From the NCBI RefSeq assembly GCF_006539185.1, contig NZ_BJMN01000010.1:62001-126000 (forward strand): 64,000 bases of DNA, written 5' to 3'. The notes under the pieces are model-generated. The model was not told the DNA's origin. It made no database searches and saw nothing but the letters and a program-made list of their open reading frames with translations. Source of the stretch: Streptomyces gardneri (GTDB lineage: Bacteria; Actinomycetota; Actinomycetes; Streptomycetales; Streptomycetaceae). A program made the translations under genes and the position numbers. The stretch's first letter is position 1. Each line of letters starts with the position of its first letter. Positions 23,592 through 31,651 of this stretch are shown here, one piece after another.

Positions 23592-24749
23592 TCAGAGGCG
23601 CTCGATGATGGTGACGTTGGCCTGGCCGCCGCCCTCGCACATCGTCTGCAGGCCGTAGCGGCCGCCGGTGCGCTCCAGCTCGTGCAGCAGGGTGGTCGTC
23701 AGCTTGGTGCCGGTCGCGCCGAGCGGGTGGCCGAGGGCGATGGCCCCGCCGTTGACGTTGACCTTCTCCGGGTCGGCCCCGGTCTCCTTCAGCCAGGCGA
23801 GGACGACCGAGGCGAAGGCCTCGTTGATCTCCACGAGGTCGATGTCGTCGAGCGTCATCCCGGCCTTCTTCAGCGCGTACGCCGTCGCCGGGATCGGGGC
23901 GGACAGCATGCGGATCGGGTCCTCACCCCGCACGGACAGGTGGTGGATGCGGGCGCGCGGCGTCAGGCCGTGCTCCCGTACGGCCCGCTCCGAGGCGATC
24001 AGCATCGCCGAGGCCCCGTCCGAGACCTGCGAGGAGACCGCGGCGGTCAGCCGACCGCCCTCCACGACGGGGTTGAGGCCCGCCATCTTCTCCAGGGTGG
24101 TGTCGCGGCGCGGGCCCTCGTCGGTGGTCACGTCGCCGTACGCCACGATCTCCCGGTCGAAGCGGCCCTCGTCGATGGCGCGGGCGGCCCGCTGGTGCGA
24201 GCGCAGGGCGAACTCCTCCATGTCCCGGCGGGAGATGCCCCACTTCGTCGCGATGAGCTCGGCGCCGTGGAACTGGTTGACGGGCTGGTCGCCGTAGCGG
24301 GCCCGCCAGCCCTCGGAGCCGATGTACGGGCCGTCGGTGAGTCCGAGCGGGGCGGCGGCCTGGCGGCTGGCGAAGGCTATGGGGACGAGGGACATGTTCT
24401 GCACGCCACCCGCGACGACCAGGTCCTGGGTGCCCGACAGGACGCCCTGCGCGGCGAAGTGCAGGGCCTGCTGGGAGGATCCGCACTGCCGGTCCACGGT
24501 CACGCCGGGCACCTCCTCGGGCAGGCCGGCGGCCAGCCAGGCGGTGCGCGCGATGTCGCCGGCCTGCGGACCGACGGTGTCGAGGCAGCCGAAGACGACG
24601 TCCTCGACGGCGGCGGGGTCGGCGCCCGCGCGCTCCATCAGCGCCTTCAGCACATGGGCGCCGAGGTCGGCGGGGTGGACGGCGGCGAGCCCGCCGTTGC
24701 GCCTGCCGACGGGGGTGCGCACCGCTTCGATGATGTATGCCTCGGCCAT
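23592..24749 (-). CDS. fadA6: Thiolase (3-ketoacyl-CoA thiolase)
   Basis: A 385-residue thiolase for the final beta-oxidation steps of the opened C/D-ring acids. The acyl-accepting Cys89 is in VDRQCGSSQQA, the catalytic His at about 341 in GHPLGATG, and the second Cys at about 371 in MCEGGGQANV. All active-site residues are present and the length is normal. It lies 35 bases below the TetR gene kstR2 with a tandem repeat between them, and ends at the ipdC terminator. FadA6 is chosen by gene order rather than by sequence alone. Confidence 0.9.
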   Translation of the reverse strand: MAEAYIIEAVRTPVGRRNGGLAAVHPADLGAHVLKALMERAGADPAAVEDVVFGCLDTVGPQAGDIARTAWLAAGLPEEVPGVTVDRQCGSSQQALHFAAQGVLSGTQDLVVAGGVQNMSLVPIAFASRQAAAPLGLTDGPYIGSEGWRARYGDQPVNQFHGAELIATKWGISRRDMEEFALRSHQRAARAIDEGRFDREIVAYGDVTTDEGPRRDTTLEKMAGLNPVVEGGRLTAAVSSQVSDGASAMLIASERAVREHGLTPRARIHHLSVRGEDPIRMLSAPIPATAYALKKAGMTLDDIDLVEINEAFASVVLAWLKETGADPEKVNVNGGAIALGHPLGATGTKLTTTLLHELERTGGRYGLQTMCEGGGQANVTIIERL

Positions 24750-24770
24750 GGCCGCTCCTCTTTCCTTGTC

Positions 24771-24826
24771 TCACGGGGTTCGTGTCACGGGGTTCGTGTC
24801 ACTGGGTTCGTGTCACGGCGTTCGTG
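24771..24826. repeat. Four 14-bp tandem repeats covering the end of kstR2
   Basis: TCACGGGGTTCGTG occurs exactly at 24771-24784 and 24785-24798, with one-base variants at 24799-24812 and 24813-24826. The TGA stop of kstR2 (24787-24785) lies in the second unit, so the array encodes the last 13 or so residues of the regulator and continues into the spacer. Confidence 0.95.
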
Positions 24827-25417
24827 TCTTGTACGGAGGGCGACGCCCTCCAGCACCATGGACAGGTACTGGCGGGCGATCTCCTCCGGGCTGTGCTGTC
24901 CGCCCGGCCGGTACCAGGACGCGGCGACCCAGACGGTGTCGCGCACGAAGCGGTAGGTGAGCCGGACGTCGAGGTCGGCGCGGAACACCCCGGCGGCCAC
25001 TCCGCGCTCCAGGGTCCGGAGCCAGGCTCTTTCGAACCTCTGCTGCGAGTCGTCGAGATAGCCGAAGCGCGGCTGCTCCCGCAGCTGCCGGGACTCCTTC
25101 TGGTAGATGGCGACGGCGGCGCGGTGCCGGTCGATCTCCCGGAAGGACTCGGTGACGAGGGCCTCGATGGTCTCCCGGGGCCCGAGCCCGGCGGCGAGCA
25201 CGGCGTCGTACCTGCCCCACAGCTCGTCGAGGAAGCCGGTGAGGATCTCGTCGAGCATCGACTCCTTGGAATCGAAGTGGTAGTAGAGGCTGCCCGCGAG
25301 GATGCCCGCCGCGTCGGCGATCCTGCGGACGGTGGTGGCGTTGTACCCCTGGGCGGCGAACACCTCGGCGGCGGTGGCGAGGAGTTCGTGGCGCCGCTCG
25401 GGCGCCGCGCTCACCAC
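24785..25417 (-). CDS. kstR2: TetR-family repressor, KstR2-like
   Basis: A 210-residue TetR regulator. The helix-turn-helix spans about residues 28-48 (TVRRIADAAGILAGSLYYHF), followed by a ligand domain with helices RETIEALVTESFREIDRHRAAVAIYQKESRQL and a C-terminal TYRFVRDTVWVAASWYRPGG. KstR2 of mycobacteria represses the C/D-ring genes and is released by HIP-CoA. Here the gene stands between fadA6 and ipdF, as in that regulon. Start is GTG at 25417 (a second GTG follows). The C-terminal RRDTNPVTRTP tail comes from a DNA repeat and is probably not functional. Confidence 0.86.
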   Translation of the reverse strand: MVSAAPERRHELLATAAEVFAAQGYNATTVRRIADAAGILAGSLYYHFDSKESMLDEILTGFLDELWGRYDAVLAAGLGPRETIEALVTESFREIDRHRAAVAIYQKESRQLREQPRFGYLDDSQQRFERAWLRTLERGVAAGVFRADLDVRLTYRFVRDTVWVAASWYRPGGQHSPEEIARQYLSMVLEGVALRTRHERRDTNPVTRTP

Positions 25418-25456
25418 GGCCGTCTCTCCGCTCTCCCGCAGCCGGTCACGCTCGGC

Positions 25457-26245
25457 TCACGGATGCTGACTGCTGACCGAGACGACCTCGCCGGTCAGGT
25501 ACGAGGAGTAGCCGCTGGCGAGGAACACGATCACGTTGGCGACCTCCCACGGCTCGGCGTACCGCCCGAAGGCCTCGCGGGCGGTCAGCTCCTCCAGCAG
25601 CTCGGGCGTGGTGACCTTCGCCAGGTGCGGATGCATGGCCAGGCTCGGGGAGACGGCGTTGACCCGCACCCCGTACTCGGCGGCCTCCAGGGCGGCGCAG
25701 CGGGTGAGCGCCATGACGCCGGCCTTGGCTGCGGCGTAGTGGGCCTGGCCCTTCTGGGCCCGCCAGCCGACCACCGAGGCGTTGTTGACGACGACGCCGC
25801 CGCTGCCCGCGGCCTTCAGCCGGCGGAGTGCGGCGCGGGTGCAGCGGAAGGTGCCGTTGAGGGTGACGTCGAGAACCTTGTCCCACTGGGCGTCGGTCAT
25901 GTCGACGAGATCGGCGGTGCCACCGAGGCCCGCGTTGTTGACGAGGATGTCGAGGCGTCCGTGACGCTCCTCGGCGAAGTCGAGGAGGGCGGCGACCTGG
26001 GCCTCGTCGGTGACGTCGCAGGGCAGTGCGGAGACGCGGTCGGCGCCGAACTCCGCGGCCAGTTCGGCCTCGGACTCCTTCAGTCTGCGGGCGTGGGCGT
26101 CCGAGAGGACGACCCGCGCGCCTTCCTCCAGGAGCCGTCGGGCGGTGGCGCCGCCGATACCGGCGCCGGCGGCGGCGGTGACCACGGCGCTCCGGCCGGC
26201 GAGCAGCCCGTGCCCCGGGACGTAGGGGGGTGGTGTACGGGTCAC
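25457..26245 (-). CDS. ipdF: SDR: 5-hydroxy C/D-ring acyl-CoA dehydrogenase
   Basis: A 262-residue short-chain dehydrogenase with an unusual cofactor motif TAAAGAGIGGATA, NNAG near residue 104, an Asn/Ser pair in NNASVVG and the YAAAK pair near residue 171. In the KstR2 pathway the equivalent gene oxidises the 5-hydroxyl of HIP-CoA-derived intermediates. The GTG at 26245 overlaps the fadE30 stop (GTGA). The N-terminal MTRTPPPYVPGHGLLAGR extension is typical of this subgroup. Symbol assigned from synteny. Confidence 0.86.
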   Translation of the reverse strand: MTRTPPPYVPGHGLLAGRSAVVTAAAGAGIGGATARRLLEEGARVVLSDAHARRLKESEAELAAEFGADRVSALPCDVTDEAQVAALLDFAEERHGRLDILVNNAGLGGTADLVDMTDAQWDKVLDVTLNGTFRCTRAALRRLKAAGSGGVVVNNASVVGWRAQKGQAHYAAAKAGVMALTRCAALEAAEYGVRVNAVSPSLAMHPHLAKVTTPELLEELTAREAFGRYAEPWEVANVIVFLASGYSSYLTGEVVSVSSQHP

Positions 26246-27408
26246 GGGCGGACCTCCTTGGGCAGGCCGAGGACGCGCTCGGCGATGATGTTCCGCTGGA
26301 TCTCGTTGGAGCCGGCGTAGATGGTGTCGGAGCGGGAGAAGAGGTAGAGCCGCTGCCAGTCGGTGAGGTCGTACGGTTCGCCGGCCGCGAGCATTCCGTC
26401 GGCTCCGCAGACGTCCATGGCGAGTTCGCCCAGTTCGCGGTGCCAGGTGGCCCAGAAGATCTTGCCGATGGAGGCCTCGGGGCCCGGGGCCCCGGCCGCG
26501 ACGCCGCCGAGCATGCGCAGCGCGTTGAACCGGATGGTCTCCAGACCGATCCAGGCCCGGGCGATCCGGTCGCGGATCAGCGGGTCCGTGGCCGCGCCGT
26601 TGCGCCGGGCCAGTGCGATGACGGCTTCCAGTTCGCGGCGGAAGCCGACCTGTTGGCCGAGGGTGGAGACGCCCCGCTCGAAGCCGAGGGTGGCCATGGC
26701 CACCTTCCAGCCCTCGCCCGGGGCACCGACGACGTTGGCCGCGTCGGTCCTGGCTCCGTCGAAGAAGACCTCGTTGAACTCCGAGGTGCCGGTGAGCTGG
26801 ACGATCGGTCGGATGTCGACGCCGGGCCGGCGCAGCGGGACGAGCAGGTAGGACAGGCCCTGATGGCGGGTCGAGCTGGGCTCGGTGCGGGCGACGACGA
26901 AGCACCAGTCCGACTCGTGCGCCTGTGACGTCCAGATCTTCTGGCCGGTGACGACCCATGCGTCGTCGATGCGCTCGGCGCGGGTCCGGACGTTGGCCAG
27001 GTCCGACCCGGCGTCCGGCTCGCTGTAGCCCTGGCACCACAGTTCCTCGACGGCGACGATCGGCGGGAGGAAGCGCTCGCGCTGCTCGGGTGTGCCGAAG
27101 GCGATGAGGGTGGGCCCGAGGAGCTGTTCGCCGATGTGGCCGACGCGGGCGGGGGCGTCGGCGAGGGCGTACTCCTCGTGGAAGGCGACCTGCTGTTCCA
27201 GGGTCGCGCCCCGTCCGCCGTACTCCTTCGGCCAGCCGACACAGGTCCATCCCTCGGCGGCCATGTGCCGCTCCCAGGCGAGACGTTCGGCGTGGGCCTC
27301 GTGCTCCCGGCCGGGTCCTCCGCGGCCGCGCAGGGCGGCGAACTCGCCGGTGAGGTGGGAGCGCAGCCAGCTGCGGAACTCTGCGCGGAACTCCTCGACG
27401 TTGCTCAT
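26242..27408 (-). CDS. fadE30: Acyl-CoA dehydrogenase, HIP-CoA type
   Basis: A 388-residue acyl-CoA dehydrogenase; FadE30 dehydrogenates the propionyl-CoA side chain of the C/D-ring intermediate. Flavin-contact blocks are WCQGYSEPDAGSDLANVRTRA, VVTGQKIWTSQAHESDWCFVVARTE and the C-terminal DTIYAGSNEIQRNIIAERVLGLP. The position of the MCAD-type catalytic Glu is Ala here (IYAGS), as in other steroid-pathway dehydrogenases, so the base must lie elsewhere. It is the first gene of the minus-strand operon fadE30-ipdF-kstR2-fadA6, 13 bases from the operator at 27422-27441. Confidence 0.9.
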   Translation of the reverse strand: MSNVEEFRAEFRSWLRSHLTGEFAALRGRGGPGREHEAHAERLAWERHMAAEGWTCVGWPKEYGGRGATLEQQVAFHEEYALADAPARVGHIGEQLLGPTLIAFGTPEQRERFLPPIVAVEELWCQGYSEPDAGSDLANVRTRAERIDDAWVVTGQKIWTSQAHESDWCFVVARTEPSSTRHQGLSYLLVPLRRPGVDIRPIVQLTGTSEFNEVFFDGARTDAANVVGAPGEGWKVAMATLGFERGVSTLGQQVGFRRELEAVIALARRNGAATDPLIRDRIARAWIGLETIRFNALRMLGGVAAGAPGPEASIGKIFWATWHRELGELAMDVCGADGMLAAGEPYDLTDWQRLYLFSRSDTIYAGSNEIQRNIIAERVLGLPKEVRP

Positions 27409-27421
27409 GGCCGTACGTTAA

Positions 27422-27441
27422 CCTACCAAACACTTGTTAGG
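27422..27441. promoter_or_regulatory. KstR2-like operator between fadE30 and the enoyl-CoA hydratase gene
   Basis: CCTACCAAACACTTGTTAGG fills the middle of a 45-base divergent gap. Bases 27425-27438 fit the published mycobacterial KstR2 consensus AnCAAGnnCTTGnT at all defined positions but one (A for G). Its place would let one TetR dimer pair shut off both operons. Confidence 0.8.
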
Positions 27442-27453
27442 GAAGGAGGGCGG

Positions 27454-28329
27454 ATGTCCGCTGCCCGCACCACATCGACATCGACATCGACGTCCACGTC
27501 GCCTGTCCGGTACGAACGCCTCGGCCCCGTCGCCGTCGTCACCATGGACCGGCCCGACTACCGCAACGCCCAGAACTCCGCGATGACCTACGCCCTGGAC
27601 CGGGCCTTCTACCGCGCGGCCGACGACAGCGAGGTCAAGGTCGTCGTCCTCGCAGGGGCGGGGAAGCACTTCTCCGCGGGCCACGACATCGGCACCCCGG
27701 CGCGGGACGCGCACCTGCCGTTCGAGCGCAGGGCCGGGCTCTGGTGGGACCACTCGGACAAGGAGGGCGCGGAGAGCCGCTTCGCCCGGGAGTCCGAGGT
27801 CTATCTGGGCATGTGCCGGCGCTGGCGCGAACTGCCCAAGCCCATGGTCGCGTCCGTGCAGGGCGCCTGCGTCGCGGGCGGCCTGATGCTCGCCTGGGTG
27901 TGCGACCTGATCGTCGCCTCCGAGGACGCCTTCTTCGCCGACCCGGTCGTCCGCATGGGCATCCCCGGCGTCGAGTACTTCGCCCACCCGTGGGTGATGC
28001 CCCCGCGCATCGCGAAGGAGTTCCTCTACACCGGCGACCGCATGAGCGCCCGCCGCGCCTACGAGGTCGGCATGGTCAACCGCGTCGTCCCCCGCGAGGA
28101 ACTGACCGACCGGACCATGGAGCTGGCGGGCAGGATCGCCGAGATGCCGCGCATGGGCCTCGCCCTGACCAAGCGCGCGGTCAACCAGGCCGAGGACCTC
28201 CAGGGCATGCACACCGGCATGGACTCGGTGTTCGGGCTGCACCACCTCGCGCACGCGCACAACGCCGAGACCGCCCCCGACGCCCTGGGCGGCATGGACA
28301 TCCGGGCAATGAAGGCGACGGGAGCCTGA
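27454..28329 (+). CDS. Enoyl-CoA hydratase, EchA13-like
   Basis: A 291-residue crotonase-fold protein. The oxyanion motifs are HFSAGHDIGTPARD near residue 75 and SVQGACVAGGLMLAWVCDLIVASE near 135-160, with ADPVVRMGIPGVEYFAHPW following. A hydratase step after FadE30 is needed in the pathway and EchA13 fills it in mycobacteria; the match is by position and family. The N-terminus carries a (ST) run encoded by a repeated CATCGA hexamer, likely an unstructured tail. GGAGGG stands before the ATG; the stop overlaps the next ATG (TGATG). Confidence 0.85.
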   Translation: MSAARTTSTSTSTSTSPVRYERLGPVAVVTMDRPDYRNAQNSAMTYALDRAFYRAADDSEVKVVVLAGAGKHFSAGHDIGTPARDAHLPFERRAGLWWDHSDKEGAESRFARESEVYLGMCRRWRELPKPMVASVQGACVAGGLMLAWVCDLIVASEDAFFADPVVRMGIPGVEYFAHPWVMPPRIAKEFLYTGDRMSARRAYEVGMVNRVVPREELTDRTMELAGRIAEMPRMGLALTKRAVNQAEDLQGMHTGMDSVFGLHHLAHAHNAETAPDALGGMDIRAMKATGA

Positions 28330-29498
28330 TGGACCTCGACTTCACAGCGGCGGAGGACGCCTTCCGGGCCGAGGCCCGCGCCTGGCTCACCGCCCACGTG
28401 CCCGCCGTCCCGCTGCCCTCCCTGGAGACGGAGGAGGGCTTCGCGGCGCACCGGGAGTGGGAGCGGACCCTCTTCGCGGACCGCTGGTCGGTGGTCTCCT
28501 GGCCCGAGGAGTACGGCGGCAGGGGCGCCTCGATCCTCCGGTGGCTGATCTTCGAGGAGGAGTACTACGCGGCCGGCGCGCCCGGCCGGGTCAGCCAGAA
28601 CGGCATCAACCTCCTCGCCCCCACCCTCTTCGAGCACGGCACCGACGAGCAGCGCGCCCGCGTCCTCCCCTCCATGGCCTCCGGCGAGGTCATCTGGGCC
28701 CAGGCCTGGTCCGAACCGGAGTCCGGCTCGGACCTCGCGAGTCTGCGCTCCACCGCCGTGCGGACGGCGGGCGGCTGGCTCCTGAGCGGCCAGAAGACCT
28801 GGTCGTCGCGGGCGGCCTTCGCCGACCGGGCCTTCGGCCTCTTCCGCAGCGACCCGGAGGCCGCCAGGCCGCACCAGGGCCTGACCTACCTGATGTTCCC
28901 GCTGGACGCGCCCGGCGTGACCGTGCGGCCCATCGGGCGGCTCGACGGCAAGCCCGCCTTCGCCGAGCTCTTCCTCGACGAGGTCTTCGTCCCCGACGAG
29001 GACGTGATCGGCGCACCCGGCCAGGGCTGGCGGGTCGCCATGAGCACGGCGGGCAACGAACGCGGTCTCACCCTGCGCAGTCCGGGCCGGTTCACGGCCG
29101 CCGCCGAGCGGCTGACCGGGCTGTGGCGGGACGGCGCCGACCCGTCCGACACCGCGCTGCGGGACCGGGTCGCCGACGCGGTGATCGCGGCCCGGGCGTA
29201 CCGGCTGTTCACCTACTCCAACGCCTCGCGCATCGCCGCCGGGGAGTCGATCGGCGCCGAGTCCAGCCTCAACAAGGTCTTCTGGTCGGAGCTCGACATC
29301 GCGCTCCACGAGACCGCACTCGACGTCCTCGGCCCGTACGGCGAGCTGTCGGACGAGGCCACGGAGGCGCCCGCCCACGGCAGTTGGGCCGAGGGCCACA
29401 CCTTCTCCCTCGCCGGGCCGATCTACGCGGGCACCAACGAGATCCAGCGCGACATCATCGCCGAGCGGCTGCTCGGCCTGCCGAAGGGACGCCGGTGA
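28329..29498 (+). CDS. fadE31: Acyl-CoA dehydrogenase, FadE31-like large subunit
   Basis: A 389-residue acyl-CoA dehydrogenase with WAQAWSEPESGSDLASLRST, GQKTWSSRAAFADRAFGLFR and the C-terminal GPIYAGTNEIQRDIIAERLLGLP. Like FadE30 it has Ala where MCAD has its catalytic Glu. It is TGATG-coupled to the hydratase above and the shorter dehydrogenase below. In mycobacteria FadE31 and FadE32 form a heteromer acting after ring opening; this full-length plus shortened pair fits that arrangement. The symbol is by analogy. Confidence 0.83.
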   Translation: MDLDFTAAEDAFRAEARAWLTAHVPAVPLPSLETEEGFAAHREWERTLFADRWSVVSWPEEYGGRGASILRWLIFEEEYYAAGAPGRVSQNGINLLAPTLFEHGTDEQRARVLPSMASGEVIWAQAWSEPESGSDLASLRSTAVRTAGGWLLSGQKTWSSRAAFADRAFGLFRSDPEAARPHQGLTYLMFPLDAPGVTVRPIGRLDGKPAFAELFLDEVFVPDEDVIGAPGQGWRVAMSTAGNERGLTLRSPGRFTAAAERLTGLWRDGADPSDTALRDRVADAVIAARAYRLFTYSNASRIAAGESIGAESSLNKVFWSELDIALHETALDVLGPYGELSDEATEAPAHGSWAEGHTFSLAGPIYAGTNEIQRDIIAERLLGLPKGRR

Positions 29499-30490
29499 TG
29501 CGGTTCCTCCTCGACGACGAGCAGCGGGAGTTCGCCCGCTCGCTGGACGCCATGCTCACGGCGTCCGACACCCCCGGAGCCGTACGGGCCTGGGCCAGCG
29601 GCGACACCGCGCCGGGCCGCGCCCTCTGGTCCCGGCTCGCGGAGGCGGGGGTCTTCGCCCTCGCCGTGCCGGAGCCGTACGAAGGTCTGGGCCCCCTGCC
29701 GGTCGAACTGGCCGTGGCCTTCACCGAGCTGGGCCGCCATGCCGTCCCCGGCCCGCTCGTCGAGACGGTCGCCGCCGCCGCGCTGCTCGACCGCCTCGGC
29801 GACCAGGACGCGGCGGCCGCGTGGCTGCCGCGGATCGCCGCCGGCAAGGCGGTCGTCTCGCTGTGCGTGCCGGCCGCCGGGAGCCCGTACGCCCTGGACC
29901 CGGACGCGACCGACGCCGTCCTCGTCGTGGCGGGCGACACCGTGCTCCTGACCGAGGACGCCGGTCCCGTCCAGCCGTCCGCCGACCCCGCGCGCCGGCT
30001 GGCCCGGCCCCTCGGCGGAACGGTCCTGGCAAGGGGCCCGGAGGTGGAAGCCGCCGCCGGACACGCCGCCGACGTGGCCGCGCTGGTCACCGCCGCCCAG
30101 GCCCTGGGCCTCGGCCGCGCACTGCTCGACCGGACCGTGGCGTACGTCAAGCAGCGCACCCAGTTCGGCGTCGCCATCGGCTCGTTCCAGGCGGTGAAGC
30201 ACCGTCTGGCCGACACGCTCCTCGCCCTGGAGTTCGCCCAGCCGCTGCTGCACTCGGCGGCGCTGGCCCTGGCCGGCCCCGACGGCCGGGAAGCCGGGCG
30301 CGAGATCGCCGCGGCGAAGGTCGCGGCGGGCGACTCCGCCTACGCCGCGGCCCGCGCGGCCCTGCAACTGCACGGCGCCGTCGGCTACACGGACGAGCTG
30401 GACCTGTCCCTGTGGATCCGCAAGGCACGCCCCCTGCGCGAGGCCTGGGGCACCCCCGCCGCCTGCCGCGCCCGCGTGCTCGCTCCCTGA
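29498..30490 (+). CDS. fadE32: Acyl-CoA dehydrogenase, FadE32-like small subunit
   Basis: A 330-residue, shortened acyl-CoA dehydrogenase. It starts with MRFLLDDEQREFARSLDAML and ends in the four-helix domain QRTQFGVAIGSFQAVKHRLADTLLALEFAQPLL and LQLHGAVGYTDELDLSLWIRKA. The middle beta domain is reduced and lacks the usual flavin-contact WTS block, as expected for the partner in an alpha2beta2 pair. ATG at 29498 overlaps the fadE31 stop. Alternative: either of the two short genes here could be the FadE33 equivalent. Confidence 0.82.
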   Translation: MRFLLDDEQREFARSLDAMLTASDTPGAVRAWASGDTAPGRALWSRLAEAGVFALAVPEPYEGLGPLPVELAVAFTELGRHAVPGPLVETVAAAALLDRLGDQDAAAAWLPRIAAGKAVVSLCVPAAGSPYALDPDATDAVLVVAGDTVLLTEDAGPVQPSADPARRLARPLGGTVLARGPEVEAAAGHAADVAALVTAAQALGLGRALLDRTVAYVKQRTQFGVAIGSFQAVKHRLADTLLALEFAQPLLHSAALALAGPDGREAGREIAAAKVAAGDSAYAAARAALQLHGAVGYTDELDLSLWIRKARPLREAWGTPAACRARVLAP

Positions 30491-30555
30491 CGCAGCCGGC
30501 TCGCCGGCGGCGAGCCCCCCTTCACGTCGAACCCAGTGGGAAAGGAACAGTGCGC

Positions 30556-31641
30556 ATGCGACTGACGGAGGAGCACGAGGAACTGCGGTCCGCCGTACGG
30601 TCACTCCTCGGACGCCATGCGGGGGAAGCGGCCTGGCGTCCGCTGACCGAGCAGATCGGGGTCGCGGGGCTGGCCGTGCCGGAGGAGTACGGCGGCGCGG
30701 GCTGCGGGGCCCTTGAGGTCCATGTGGTGATGGAAGAGCTGGGGCGGGAGCTGAGCCCCGTGCCGTTCCTCGGCTCCGCCGTGCTGGCGGTGCGGGCGCT
30801 GCTCGCCTCGGGCGACGCGGCGGTGTGCGCGGAGCTGCTGCCGGGCCTGGCCTCGGGCTCCGTGGTGGGGGCCCTGGCCTGGGCGGAGGGCGGCTCCTGG
30901 GACCCGGCGGCCGTACGGGCCGAGGCCTCCCGCGGGCCCGGTGGTGGCTGGCGGATCACCGGGGTCAAGGAGCACGTCCTCGACGGCGCCGCCGCGGACC
31001 TGCTGCTCGTGGCCGCCCGGACCGAAGCGGGGGTCTCGCTCTTCGAGGTGTCCGGGGACGGTGCGGGCGTGGACCGGAAGCCGGCGGTGACGATGGACGC
31101 GACCCGGGGACAGGCGCGGCTGACCCTCGCCGGGGCGGAGGCCCGGCTGGTCGGGGTCGAGGGCGACGGCGAGCGGGTGCTGCGGCAGGTCCTCGACCTG
31201 GCCTGTACAGCGCTCGCCGCCGAGCAGGTCGGCGCAGCCGCGCGCTGCCTCGAACTGACCGTCGCCTACGCCGGGGAGCGCGTGCAGTTCGGGCGGCCCA
31301 TCGGTTCGTTCCAGGCCGTCAAGCACCGGCTCGCGGACGCGTACGTCCTGGTGGAGTCGGCGCGTTCGGTCGCGCTGGGGGCCTCGTTCGCGGCGGCCGA
31401 CGGGGTGGGCTCGGCGGAGGCGACCCGCTGCGCGGCCGCCGCCAAGTCCGCCTGCTCGGAGGCGTTCTCGGTCGTGGCTGGCGAGATGATCCAGCTGCAC
31501 GGCGGCATCGGCATCACCTGGGAGCACGACGCCCACCGCTACTTCAAGCGCGCGCACGGCTCGTCCCGGCTCTTCGGCCCGCCGGCCTGGCACCGCTCCC
31601 GCCTGGCGGCCGGCCTGGGCCTGGCGACGACACCCGGGTGA
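30556..31641 (+). CDS. fadE33: Acyl-CoA dehydrogenase, FadE33-like
   Basis: A 361-residue acyl-CoA dehydrogenase with PEEYGGAGCGALEVHVVMEELGREL, a middle domain with GVKEHVLDGAAADLLLVAART, and the C-terminal RVQFGRPIGSFQAVKHRLADAYV and MIQLHGGIGITWEHDAHRYFKRA. Start chosen at ATG 30556, with AAGGA 9 bases away; a GTG at 30550 is closer to the ribosome site than usual. It is 65 bases after fadE32 and ends 10 bases before the convergent MFS gene. Family clear; the exact step in the C/D pathway is inferred. Confidence 0.82.
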   Translation: MRLTEEHEELRSAVRSLLGRHAGEAAWRPLTEQIGVAGLAVPEEYGGAGCGALEVHVVMEELGRELSPVPFLGSAVLAVRALLASGDAAVCAELLPGLASGSVVGALAWAEGGSWDPAAVRAEASRGPGGGWRITGVKEHVLDGAAADLLLVAARTEAGVSLFEVSGDGAGVDRKPAVTMDATRGQARLTLAGAEARLVGVEGDGERVLRQVLDLACTALAAEQVGAAARCLELTVAYAGERVQFGRPIGSFQAVKHRLADAYVLVESARSVALGASFAAADGVGSAEATRCAAAAKSACSEAFSVVAGEMIQLHGGIGITWEHDAHRYFKRAHGSSRLFGPPAWHRSRLAAGLGLATTPG

Positions 31642-31651
31642 CCGCGAGCGG

